DNA from: Entomohabitans teleogrylli
GTDB lineage: Bacteria; Pseudomonadota; Gammaproteobacteria; Enterobacterales; Enterobacteriaceae
DNA: 64,000 nt
Assembly: GCF_001484765.1 (NCBI RefSeq)
Contig: NZ_KQ947376.1
Location: 186,001-250,000, forward strand
Direction of reading: 5' to 3'
Shown: positions 57,329 to 64,000 of the stretch, in pieces
Position numbering within the stretch: the stretch's first letter is position 1
How the letters are laid out: each line of letters starts with the position of its first letter
Program-made: the position numbers and the translations under genes
Notes under the pieces: model-generated
The model's input: the letters and a program-made list of their open reading frames with translations, nothing else
Databases searched by the model: none
What the model was told of the DNA's origin: nothing

Positions 57329-58957
57329 TCAGCGCTGGCGGCAACTGGCCAGAATATCCATCTGCGGCTGGTACAGGGCCGTATGGATATCCAGCATACC
57401 CAACATGGTATGAAACAGATTGTCCTGAGAGACCTCTTGCTTTGCCGCCATGGTGTTCAGGCATTGGGTATTGATACGGAAATTTTGCGCATAGCTACCG
57501 GATAACCAGAACAGAAAGGGGATGTGGGTCTGCCCGGACGGCGCCAGCATGTAGGGCGTGCCGTGCAGATAAATACCGTTTTCTCCCAGCGATTCGCCGT
57601 GATCGGAGAGATAAACCAGCGCCGTATTGAGCTTATCCGAGCGCTGCTTCAGGGCGTCGATAGTGTTACTGACAAGGGTATCGGTATACAAAATGGTATT
57701 GTCGTAAGTATTTATCAGTTGCTGCTGGCTGCAATCCTGAATCTGGTTGCTGTCGCAGGTGGGGGTAAAGCGGCGGAATTGCGGCGGATAGCGGCGGTAA
57801 TAGGACGGGCCATGGCTGCCCATTAGGTGCAACACAATCACCGTATCCTGGCGAACGCCGTCGAGAATGTTGTTCAGGCGGTGTAACTGTATGCCATCCA
57901 GGCAGGCGCCGTTACTGCACAGATCATTAAGCTGCCATTGGGTCATATCGGTATGGGGAATTCGGTCGCAGGCCCCTTTACAACCGCCGTCGTTCTCGCG
58001 CCACAGCAGGTTAATCCCGGCGTGGGACATCACGTCGAGCAGTCCTTCCTGATGGCGCGCCAGGCTGGCGTCATACTGCTTGCGCGGCATGCCGGAGAAC
58101 ATACAGGGCACCGATACCGCGGTTTCGGTACCGCAGGAAGAGGCGTGGGAGAAAAAGACCACGTGTTGTTTTTTCAACTCCGGGTTGGTTTCGCGAGGGT
58201 AGCCGTTAAGGGAATAGTTGGCTGCCCGGGAGGCTTCGCCCACCACCAGAATCACGACGGTCTTCTTTTGCTGCCCCAACAATAGCGGCCCCTTACGGGC
58301 ATCCTCGCCGATGCGGATAAGCGTCTTATCGCCGGCAAACCAGCGCGATTTGGCGTAGCCGGACAGGGCGCTGATGTAGTTAACCGGCGTCACCATTTTG
58401 ACCACGCTTTTATTATTACGGAACAGCGAGGCGTAGTCTTTATAAAACACGGCGGCGATCAGGATTATCGCCAACAGCGCCGCCAGTACTGCGGCGAAGC
58501 GCATCGCCAGCGTGTACCACCAGCGATTGCCGCGTATTCGCACCAGCGCCAGCGCCAGGCCGGGGATGATGCCGCCTGCCAGCAGCCAGATCAGCAACTG
58601 CGGGGTAATCAGCGCCGTGGCTTCCTGGGAGTTGGTTTCGAACACGTTAACCATCATATTGCGGTCAATCACCGCGCCGTAGGCGGACATAAAGTAATTC
58701 ACCGCCGCACAGCCGATCAGCAGTATCACCAGCACGGGTTTGCGCAACAGCGGCAGGTTAATGATGTTGAAGATAATCTGCCATCCGCAGAACAGCACTA
58801 CCGGGATCGACAGGGCGAACAGCCACTCATGCAGCGAGGCGGGGGCGATAAGCTGCCAGGTACGGTGAATAAACAGCCCATTGATTGCGGTGAACAGCAG
58901 CGCACAGCCGCTATTAAAAACCGCATCGTTACACTGTAACTTTTTGATGAACGCCAT
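57329..58957 (-). CDS. eptA: Lipid A phosphoethanolamine transferase, EptA/MCR family
   Basis: The ATG at 58957 gives 542 residues. Five N-terminal membrane helices (about 20-170) are followed by a periplasmic sulfatase-like domain. Zinc ligand Glu241 is in VVGEASRAANYSLNGY, the nucleophile Thr277 is in SSCGTETAVSVPCMFSG, and the DHGESLGENGIYLHG motif supplies further ligands. Paired cysteines in the periplasmic part fit the family. It adds phosphoethanolamine to lipid A, which lowers binding of polymyxins. No pmrAB genes are adjacent; it sits between ydhL and nemR, where E. coli has nothing. It may be a second eptA paralogue. Confidence 0.88.
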   Translation of the reverse strand: MAFIKKLQCNDAVFNSGCALLFTAINGLFIHRTWQLIAPASLHEWLFALSIPVVLFCGWQIIFNIINLPLLRKPVLVILLIGCAAVNYFMSAYGAVIDRNMMVNVFETNSQEATALITPQLLIWLLAGGIIPGLALALVRIRGNRWWYTLAMRFAAVLAALLAIILIAAVFYKDYASLFRNNKSVVKMVTPVNYISALSGYAKSRWFAGDKTLIRIGEDARKGPLLLGQQKKTVVILVVGEASRAANYSLNGYPRETNPELKKQHVVFFSHASSCGTETAVSVPCMFSGMPRKQYDASLARHQEGLLDVMSHAGINLLWRENDGGCKGACDRIPHTDMTQWQLNDLCSNGACLDGIQLHRLNNILDGVRQDTVIVLHLMGSHGPSYYRRYPPQFRRFTPTCDSNQIQDCSQQQLINTYDNTILYTDTLVSNTIDALKQRSDKLNTALVYLSDHGESLGENGIYLHGTPYMLAPSGQTHIPFLFWLSGSYAQNFRINTQCLNTMAAKQEVSQDNLFHTMLGMLDIHTALYQPQMDILASCRQR

Positions 58958-59142
58958 AATCTTAGAATTGAAAAGTGGTTTATGGCGCTGACTATAAGCA
59001 ACAAAGATTAGAACAACCTTAATGGGCTGTATCGCTTCAGGTGCGGAGGAAAGGTGATTGTGTTCGCTATTTCTGCCCGTAAGGTTGCATCCTGCGCCCG
59101 GGCAAGCTTCAATTGTATCAATACTGTTAACCAGGTGGCGTT

Positions 59143-59382
59143 GTGGCTGAGCAGCTTGAATTTTTCCCGGTACCAAGTCCCTGTCGCGGGATTTGCCAGG
59201 CGGATGAGAAAGGGTATTGCCGCGGCTGTATGCGCAGCCGCGAGGAGCGTTTTACCTGGCAAACCATGACCGATGCCCGCAAGCAGGAGGTACTGCGCCT
59301 GTGCCGCCAGCGGCTGCTGCGCAAATTACGCGCAAACAAAGCGCAATCCCCGGAAGAACCTCAACAACCTTCACTGTTTTGA
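59143..59382 (+). CDS. ydhL: DUF1289 protein YdhL
   Basis: 79 residues from a GTG start, as in E. coli YdhL, with the DUF1289 cysteine pattern CRGICQADEKGYCRGCMRS near the N-terminus (probable zinc or iron-sulfur knuckle) and FTWQTMTDARKQEVLRLCRQR. Function is unknown. It ends 49 bp before ydhF and may be co-transcribed with it. Confidence 0.93.
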   Translation: MAEQLEFFPVPSPCRGICQADEKGYCRGCMRSREERFTWQTMTDARKQEVLRLCRQRLLRKLRANKAQSPEEPQQPSLF

Positions 59383-59431
59383 GTGCGTCAGCCGTTATAC
59401 TGGCGGGCAGCGATCAACAAGGATATCAATT

Positions 59432-60328
59432 ATGGTACAGCGAATTGTGATGGCCCCCCAGGGCCCGGCGTTTTCCCGGCTGGTGATGGGCTACTGGCGG
59501 TTGATGGAGTGGAATATGTCCGCGGGTCAACTGGCCGGATTTATTGAGCAACATCTCGACCTTGGCATTACTACGGTCGATCATGCGGATATTTACGGCG
59601 GCTATCGCTGTGAAGCCGCTTTCGGCGATGCGCTGCGCCTGGCGCCGCACCTGCGCCAGCGCATGGAAATCGTCACCAAGTGCGGTATCGCCACCACGGC
59701 GCACCCGGATAACGTTATCGGCCATTATATTACTGACCGCGATCATATCATCCACAGCGCCAATGCCTCACTGCGCCATCTCGGCACTGATTATCTCGAT
59801 CTGCTGTTGATTCACCGTCCGGATCCGCTGATGGATGCCGATGAAGTGGCGGAGGCGTTTATCGCCCTGCACCAGAGCGGTAAAGTGCGCCACTTCGGGG
59901 TGTCTAACTTTACGCCTGCGCAGTTTACCCTGTTGCAGTCGCGGCTGCCGTTTACCCTCGCCACCAACCAGGTGGAGATCTCTGTGGTCCATCAACCGCT
60001 GTTGCTCGACGGCACCCTCGACCAGCTCCAGCAGTTGCGCATCCGCCCGATGGCGTGGTCCTGTCTGGGGGGCGGTCGGTTGTTCAGCGATGACGCCTTC
60101 CAGGCGCTGCGCGATGAACTGCAAAAAGTGATGGATGAAACCAGCGCCAGTACCATCGAGCAGGTGGTGTATGCGTGGATACTGCGTCTGCCGTCGCAGC
60201 CAGTGCCGATTATCGGCTCCGGGAAGATCGAGCGGGTTCGTTCAGCGGTTAAGGCGCTGGATGTTGAATTATCGCGTCAGCAGTGGTTCCGAATCCGAAA
60301 GGCGGCGCTGGGCTATGATGTTCCTTGA
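59432..60328 (+). CDS. ydhF: Aldo/keto reductase YdhF
   Basis: The ATG at 59432 follows AAGGA and gives 298 residues, as in E. coli YdhF. It is a TIM-barrel oxidoreductase with tetrad residues in TTVDHADIYGGY (Asp, Tyr), VTKCG (Lys) and LLIHRPDPL (His), and NADPH-binding IIGSGKIERVRSA at the end. Substrate is not known. Confidence 0.95.
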   Translation: MVQRIVMAPQGPAFSRLVMGYWRLMEWNMSAGQLAGFIEQHLDLGITTVDHADIYGGYRCEAAFGDALRLAPHLRQRMEIVTKCGIATTAHPDNVIGHYITDRDHIIHSANASLRHLGTDYLDLLLIHRPDPLMDADEVAEAFIALHQSGKVRHFGVSNFTPAQFTLLQSRLPFTLATNQVEISVVHQPLLLDGTLDQLQQLRIRPMAWSCLGGGRLFSDDAFQALRDELQKVMDETSASTIEQVVYAWILRLPSQPVPIIGSGKIERVRSAVKALDVELSRQQWFRIRKAALGYDVP

Positions 60329-60361
60329 GTTAATGCATCACCATGTTTTAGTCTCACTTAT

Positions 60362-60378
60362 GCCCGCTTAATGCGGGC
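60362..60378. terminator. Short hairpin between ydhF and sodC
   Basis: GCCCGC pairs with GCGGGC around TTAAT, followed by TATATA rather than T. It may be a weak terminator for ydhF. Confidence 0.4.
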
Positions 60379-60406
60379 TATATATACTGATAAATAAGGA
60401 GAAAAC

Positions 60407-60928
60407 ATGAAACGTCTTACTCTGGCAGCGATTTCCCTTTTTGCCTGCGCCGCTGTTCAGGCAACCAGCAAAGATGTCGAAATGCATGTGGTCACCGGCG
60501 AGGGTATCGGCGCCGCGGCAGGCCATGTGACTATCAGTGAAACGCCGGAAGGGCTGATGTTTACCCCGCAACTGAAAGGGTTGCCGGAAGGTGAACACGG
60601 CTTTCACGTCCACGCCAAAGGAAGTTGTGAATCCACTACGGTGGACGGCAAGACGGTAGCCGCCGGCGCGGCGGGCGGCCATTTTGATCCGGCCAATACC
60701 GGCAAACACCTTGGTCCGGAAGGCGACGGCCATCTCGGCGATCTGCCGGTGCTGGAAGTCAATGCCCAGGGCGAAGCCACTAAAGCGGTCACCGCGCCGC
60801 GCATCAAGAAACTCAGTGAGATCGAAGGGCTGGCGCTGATGGTGCATGCCGGCGGCGATAATATGTCCGACCATCCGAAACCGCTGGGCGGTGGCGGCGA
60901 TCGCGTGGTTTGCGGCGTGATTAAGTAA
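60407..60928 (+). CDS. sodC: Periplasmic Cu/Zn superoxide dismutase SodC
   Basis: 173 residues with signal peptide (about 1-19). Copper and zinc ligands are in [36 protein letters not shown] and [11 protein letters not shown], and Cys pair (GSC...VVCG) forms the structural disulfide. The protein matches E. coli SodC in length and sequence. It protects the periplasm from superoxide. AAGGAGA precedes the ATG. Confidence 0.97.
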   Translation: MKRLTLAAISLFACAAVQATSKDVEMHVVTGEGIGAAAGHVTISETPEGLMFTPQLKGLPEGEHGFHVHAKGSCESTTVDGKTVAAGAAGGHFDPANTGKHLGPEGDGHLGDLPVLEVNAQGEATKAVTAPRIKKLSEIEGLALMVHAGGDNMSDHPKPLGGGGDRVVCGVIK

Positions 60929-62948
60929 TCGCCGGCTGTGTGATATCTCCTGGCGGCGCCTGTTCCAGTTGTTGTAGCGAACAGTACAGCCGCCAGACCA
61001 GCGTCGCCAGTTCCCGGGCGTCCGGGCTGTGATGGCGCGTCAGGGTATGGCAAATGCGCTGCAATTCCGCCAGTGTCTCCGCCAGCGGCCGGTGCTGCAC
61101 CCCGCGTACGCTCATGACGTTACGCAGCGCCGCGATACAGATGTCGCGCACCTGCGACAGCGGGTCGGAACGGGTTTCCCAGGCGCGCAGTTGCCAGACC
61201 ACGTGGCTACAGTTGAGCAGTACCACCCCCCAGCGTAGCAGCCAGCGGCGCGCGACCTCATCCTTACTATTACTGAGCTGGTTAATATGGTGATAAACCA
61301 GCGATTCGAACTGGCTTTCGTTAAGACCGGGTTTACGGCTGAGTTGATCGACAAATCCGCGCCGGATAGCGCGAATATGGCGACGGCTTTTGCGCGAATC
61401 GGAACTGGGGCGCAGCAGTGAGAACGCCACCCACGACATGCCCACGCCGATCACTTTGGCGAGATTTTCGTTGAGAAACCCGGAAAAGTCATAGGTCGGA
61501 GGATTGGTCACCGCAATAAACGATCCCATAAAGACTATAAGTTGCCCCCACAGCCCGGCGTATTTTTTCATCTGCAGCTTCAGTAACTGCATGGTGATGA
61601 GCAGCGGCACCAGAAACAGCAGGAATTGCCATAGTTCGGTGATTTGTACCATCAGGCCAAATTTGACGACGAAGCTGAACAGCGACAGTAGCACCAGTGT
61701 GCGCATCAGTAACGTCAGCGAGCCGTGGGGCGATGGCGCCGATGAATAGAGAACGCAGCTGATCGCCGCCAGCGCCAGGGCGCTATCGCCCGCGTCCCAC
61801 TGGGTGGCAATACACCATGCGCCGACGCCAGTGATCACGCAGAAAGTGCGCAGGGCGCTCCAGGCAGCTTCCGCATTGTCGGTATGGCGTGCCAGTGACG
61901 GTGTCACGGGAGGGCTGATTGCCGATTCTGGCGTCTCGTTCTCCAGTTGGCGTAACCAGCGGCTGCTGTCGAGGTATTGCCAGCAAAAATAGCGCAGTCG
62001 TTGCCAGAAAGCTCGCTGGCGGTAGTCAGCGTCGTCTGTCGGAAGAATCGGCGCCAGCAGGCGAGCGACGCTGTATTTATCGGCGCCCGGTCGCGCCAGT
62101 TCGGCGAGCAGCGCATCCAGGGTCGGCCAGAGGTGCGGCGGCGGCTCCGGCCAGTTGAGCAGAATACGCCGCAGGCCGGAAATAATGCTGGTCAGGCGCA
62201 ACTGTTGATGGAGCAGATAGTTGAGCAGATTATTCTGGCGCCGGAAGCGGTAGTGACTCCAGAAGGCCTGAATGCGCAGCAAATTCATGGTCATGATCTG
62301 CCCGATAACCGATTCGTGCGCCGAGCGAATTGCATCGGTGGTTTCCGCTTTCCATAGCAGACTGGCGTGTTCCAGCAGGCGAGCGTGCATGTTTTTCAGG
62401 GCGGCGATTAGCGCGGCGCCGTCCGAGGTGCTGGGGAGCACCATCATCATAAACCCGCCGCACAGGATGCCGACAATGACTTCGCAGACGCGGGACTGGG
62501 CTATTTCCCACAGCTCGGTGATATCGCTGATATTGATGGTCGGAAAGGCGATGATGGCCGCGGTATAACCCGCCAGCGCGAAAGCGTAGGCGGCATTATT
62601 CTGGTACTGACTGGAAACCCACGTACAGGCGGCCAGCCAGGTGGCCATCGCCAGAGTGAACAGCCATGGGTCGTTGAGGGTATGACCGGCAATAATCAGC
62701 GCCGCGGTGGCGCCGATCAGGCTTCCAATGCTGCGCCCGAGGCTTTTACTGATCACCCCCCCGACAGTGGGGAAACTGACCACCGCGGCGGAAGTCATCG
62801 CCCAGTAGGGCTCGTCGAGTTGCAGAGTGTAGGCAATGCTCAGCGCCAGCGCCATCGCGATACTGTTGCGCAGCGCATAGCGCCACTGTCCGGGATTGGC
62901 TTTGCCCCAGGGCGTGGCAGACCAGGCGCGGGCGGCGAGTTTTATCAT
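60921..62948 (-). CDS. ydhK: FUSC-family inner-membrane protein YdhK
   Basis: The ATG at 62948 gives 675 residues (E. coli YdhK 670). Two blocks of membrane helices (about 20-180 and 390-550) and two cytosolic domains, the AaeB/FUSC layout of aromatic acid efflux pumps. Motifs [27 protein letters not shown] and its second copy [16 protein letters not shown]. Its stop overlaps the sodC end by 8 bp, the genes being convergent. It starts 4 bp after ydhJ and forms an operon with ydhIJ. Confidence 0.93.
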   Translation of the reverse strand: MIKLAARAWSATPWGKANPGQWRYALRNSIAMALALSIAYTLQLDEPYWAMTSAAVVSFPTVGGVISKSLGRSIGSLIGATAALIIAGHTLNDPWLFTLAMATWLAACTWVSSQYQNNAAYAFALAGYTAAIIAFPTINISDITELWEIAQSRVCEVIVGILCGGFMMMVLPSTSDGAALIAALKNMHARLLEHASLLWKAETTDAIRSAHESVIGQIMTMNLLRIQAFWSHYRFRRQNNLLNYLLHQQLRLTSIISGLRRILLNWPEPPPHLWPTLDALLAELARPGADKYSVARLLAPILPTDDADYRQRAFWQRLRYFCWQYLDSSRWLRQLENETPESAISPPVTPSLARHTDNAEAAWSALRTFCVITGVGAWCIATQWDAGDSALALAAISCVLYSSAPSPHGSLTLLMRTLVLLSLFSFVVKFGLMVQITELWQFLLFLVPLLITMQLLKLQMKKYAGLWGQLIVFMGSFIAVTNPPTYDFSGFLNENLAKVIGVGMSWVAFSLLRPSSDSRKSRRHIRAIRRGFVDQLSRKPGLNESQFESLVYHHINQLSNSKDEVARRWLLRWGVVLLNCSHVVWQLRAWETRSDPLSQVRDICIAALRNVMSVRGVQHRPLAETLAELQRICHTLTRHHSPDARELATLVWRLYCSLQQLEQAPPGDITQPAIT

Positions 62949-62952
62949 CGCT

Positions 62953-63810
62953 TTACGGCCGCAGTGAGACGGTACAGGTGGTCCCTGACACCAGCGTGAC
63001 ATCCTCCGGCAGCGCATCAAGGCGAATACGTACCGGCACGCGCTGGGCAAGCCGCACCCAGGGGACATTGGGTTTTACATCTGGCACCAGGTCGCTGCTG
63101 TTTTCTACACTCTGGTCGTAGATAGCGCGCCCGATACTGTCTACCGTACCGCTCAGATGACGGCGATCGCTGTAGAGTATGATCTGCGCTTTATCGCCAG
63201 TTTTAATGTTGCGCAGTTTGGTTTCTTCAAAATAGCCGATGACATAGAAGGAGTGGCTGTCTACCAGTGCGAATACCGGTTTGCCGGCGCTGGCATAGTT
63301 GCCTTCCCGGGCGCTGAGATTGGTTACCCAGCCGTCTACCGGCGCTTTAACCGTCGCCTGCTCCTGCTGCCAGCGCGCCTGTTGTAGTGTGGCTTCGGCG
63401 ACTTTCACATTGGCCCGGGCGGCCTTCAGGTTCAGGTTGGCGGTATCGAGATCTTCGGCGGAGATGTAGTTATCCGGCAGGTTGCGGCGGCGGCTGGCTT
63501 CATGATTGGCTTTGGCGAGGTCGGACTGCGCTCTGGCCAGTTGCGCTTCGGCATTGAGCTCTGCGATGTGGAAAGGCGTCGTGTCGAGAGTAAACAGCAC
63601 ATCGCCGGCTTTAACGAACTGATTATCCCTGACCTCGAGCCGGGTGATGGCGCCGGATACCTGCGGCGTGATACTGACCTGCTCGGCGCGCACTTTGCCG
63701 TCGCGGGTCCATGGGGATTGCATGTAGTAATTCCACAGTAACCATCCGACCACCAGGGCGAGGGCGAAAACCAACAGCGTGGAAAAATATTTCAATGTTT
63801 TCAATGTCAT
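62953..63810 (-). CDS. ydhJ: HlyD-family periplasmic adaptor YdhJ
   Basis: 285 residues with one N-terminal membrane helix (about 9-29), a biotinyl-lipoyl-like half ([33 protein letters not shown]), a helical hairpin with coiled-coil features and the second half-motif ([11 protein letters not shown]), then a beta-barrel. It matches E. coli YdhJ. It would link YdhK to an outer-membrane channel, as AaeA does for AaeB. Confidence 0.95.
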   Translation of the reverse strand: MTLKTLKYFSTLLVFALALVVGWLLWNYYMQSPWTRDGKVRAEQVSITPQVSGAITRLEVRDNQFVKAGDVLFTLDTTPFHIAELNAEAQLARAQSDLAKANHEASRRRNLPDNYISAEDLDTANLNLKAARANVKVAEATLQQARWQQEQATVKAPVDGWVTNLSAREGNYASAGKPVFALVDSHSFYVIGYFEETKLRNIKTGDKAQIILYSDRRHLSGTVDSIGRAIYDQSVENSSDLVPDVKPNVPWVRLAQRVPVRIRLDALPEDVTLVSGTTCTVSLRP

Positions 63811-63814
63811 GGTG

Positions 63815-64000
63815 TTACCATATCACCAGCAGAACCAGAGCGGCGCACACTGAGAGCGAAAAAAGCGACAGATCCATCAGCGTCGGGTGCCAGATATCCC
63901 CGGAATACATCCAGTCGCGGAGTAGCCGGTGCAGAAAAAGCCAGATAAAAAAGCCCAGCAAAACGGCCCGAAAGCCGGGCGGAAAGTAGACGGAGGCGCC
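63815..64000 (-). CDS. ydhI: DUF1656 membrane protein YdhI (partial)
   Basis: The last 61 residues, reading from [18 protein letters not shown] to VLLVIW then TAA, match E. coli YdhI (78 residues). It has two membrane helices. The start lies beyond the window. DUF1656 proteins accompany FUSC/HlyD efflux pairs; slyA would be expected further right. Confidence 0.93.
   Translation of the reverse strand, partial: GASVYFPPGFRAVLLGFFIWLFLHRLLRDWMYSGDIWHPTLMDLSLFSLSVCAALVLLVIW

Overview
The window looks like an enterobacterial chromosome (Enterobacteriaceae, Klebsiella/Enterobacter/Salmonella-like). The evidence is gene content and order: prpDE at the left edge, a ramR-ramA locus with its operator, tandem tRNA-Val(GAC) genes, and a right-hand block (mdtK, ribC, cfa, punC, punR, purR, ynhF, ydhP, sodB, mepH, grxD, rnt, gloA, nemA, nemR, ydhL, ydhF, sodC, ydhK, ydhJ, ydhI) that follows the order known from E. 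coli K-12. Genus cannot be fixed from sequence alone. I see no phage, transposase, integrase, rRNA or CRISPR array.

Layout. 1-3.5 kb: the end of the methylcitrate (propionate) operon. 3.6-6.9 kb: a small membrane protein, then a Tat-exported tyrosinase, a secreted protein resembling the tyrosinase C-terminal domain, and a lipoprotein made of a TolA domain III-like module. 7-14 kb: a leftward anaerobic respiration operon (polyferredoxin, radical SAM protein, TorD-family chaperone with an in-frame amber codon, Tat-exported molybdoenzyme DmsA-like, DmsB-like, DmsC-like), preceded by a plausible FNR class II promoter. 14.6-18.5 kb: a HAD sugar phosphatase, a secreted barnase-fold protein that lacks the barnase catalytic residues, a LuxR-type regulator and a MelR-like regulator. 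18.5-21.7 kb: a LacZ beta-galactosidase with a lac-operator-like sequence but no lacI or lacY nearby. 22-28 kb: aminotransferase, ZinT with a Zur-like box, an exported HSL-type esterase, a decayed aldo/keto reductase, an exported carboxymuconolactone-decarboxylase-like protein and a small periplasmic protein below a striking nested palindrome. 28-31 kb: a broken UbiB-like kinase gene and ramA/ramR. 31-38.4 kb: ydgJ, an AEC permease, and an operon for a TAXI-type TRAP transporter, a GntR regulator and an L-2-hydroxyglutarate oxidase. 38.5-41.8 kb: a LysR remnant, a second MarA/SoxS-type regulator, a porin and an orphan response regulator. 42.1-42.5 kb: three tRNA-Val genes. 42.7-64 kb: the conserved core block, with an eptA-type phosphoethanolamine transferase between ydhL and nemR, and no lhr between rnt and grxD.

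How it fits together. The left two thirds are a mosaic of accessory metabolic and envelope functions, several decaying (torD, ubiB-like, aldo/keto reductase, LysR). The right third is housekeeping and stress defence: SodB, SodC, GloA, NemRA, GrxD, RNase T, purine regulation, riboflavin and cyclopropane fatty acid synthesis. The tRNA-Val cluster is roughly the border between the two. The best candidates for under-described biology are the tyrosinase/domain-homologue/TolA-like trio, the radical SAM component of the DMSO-reductase-type operon, and the barnase-fold exported protein.
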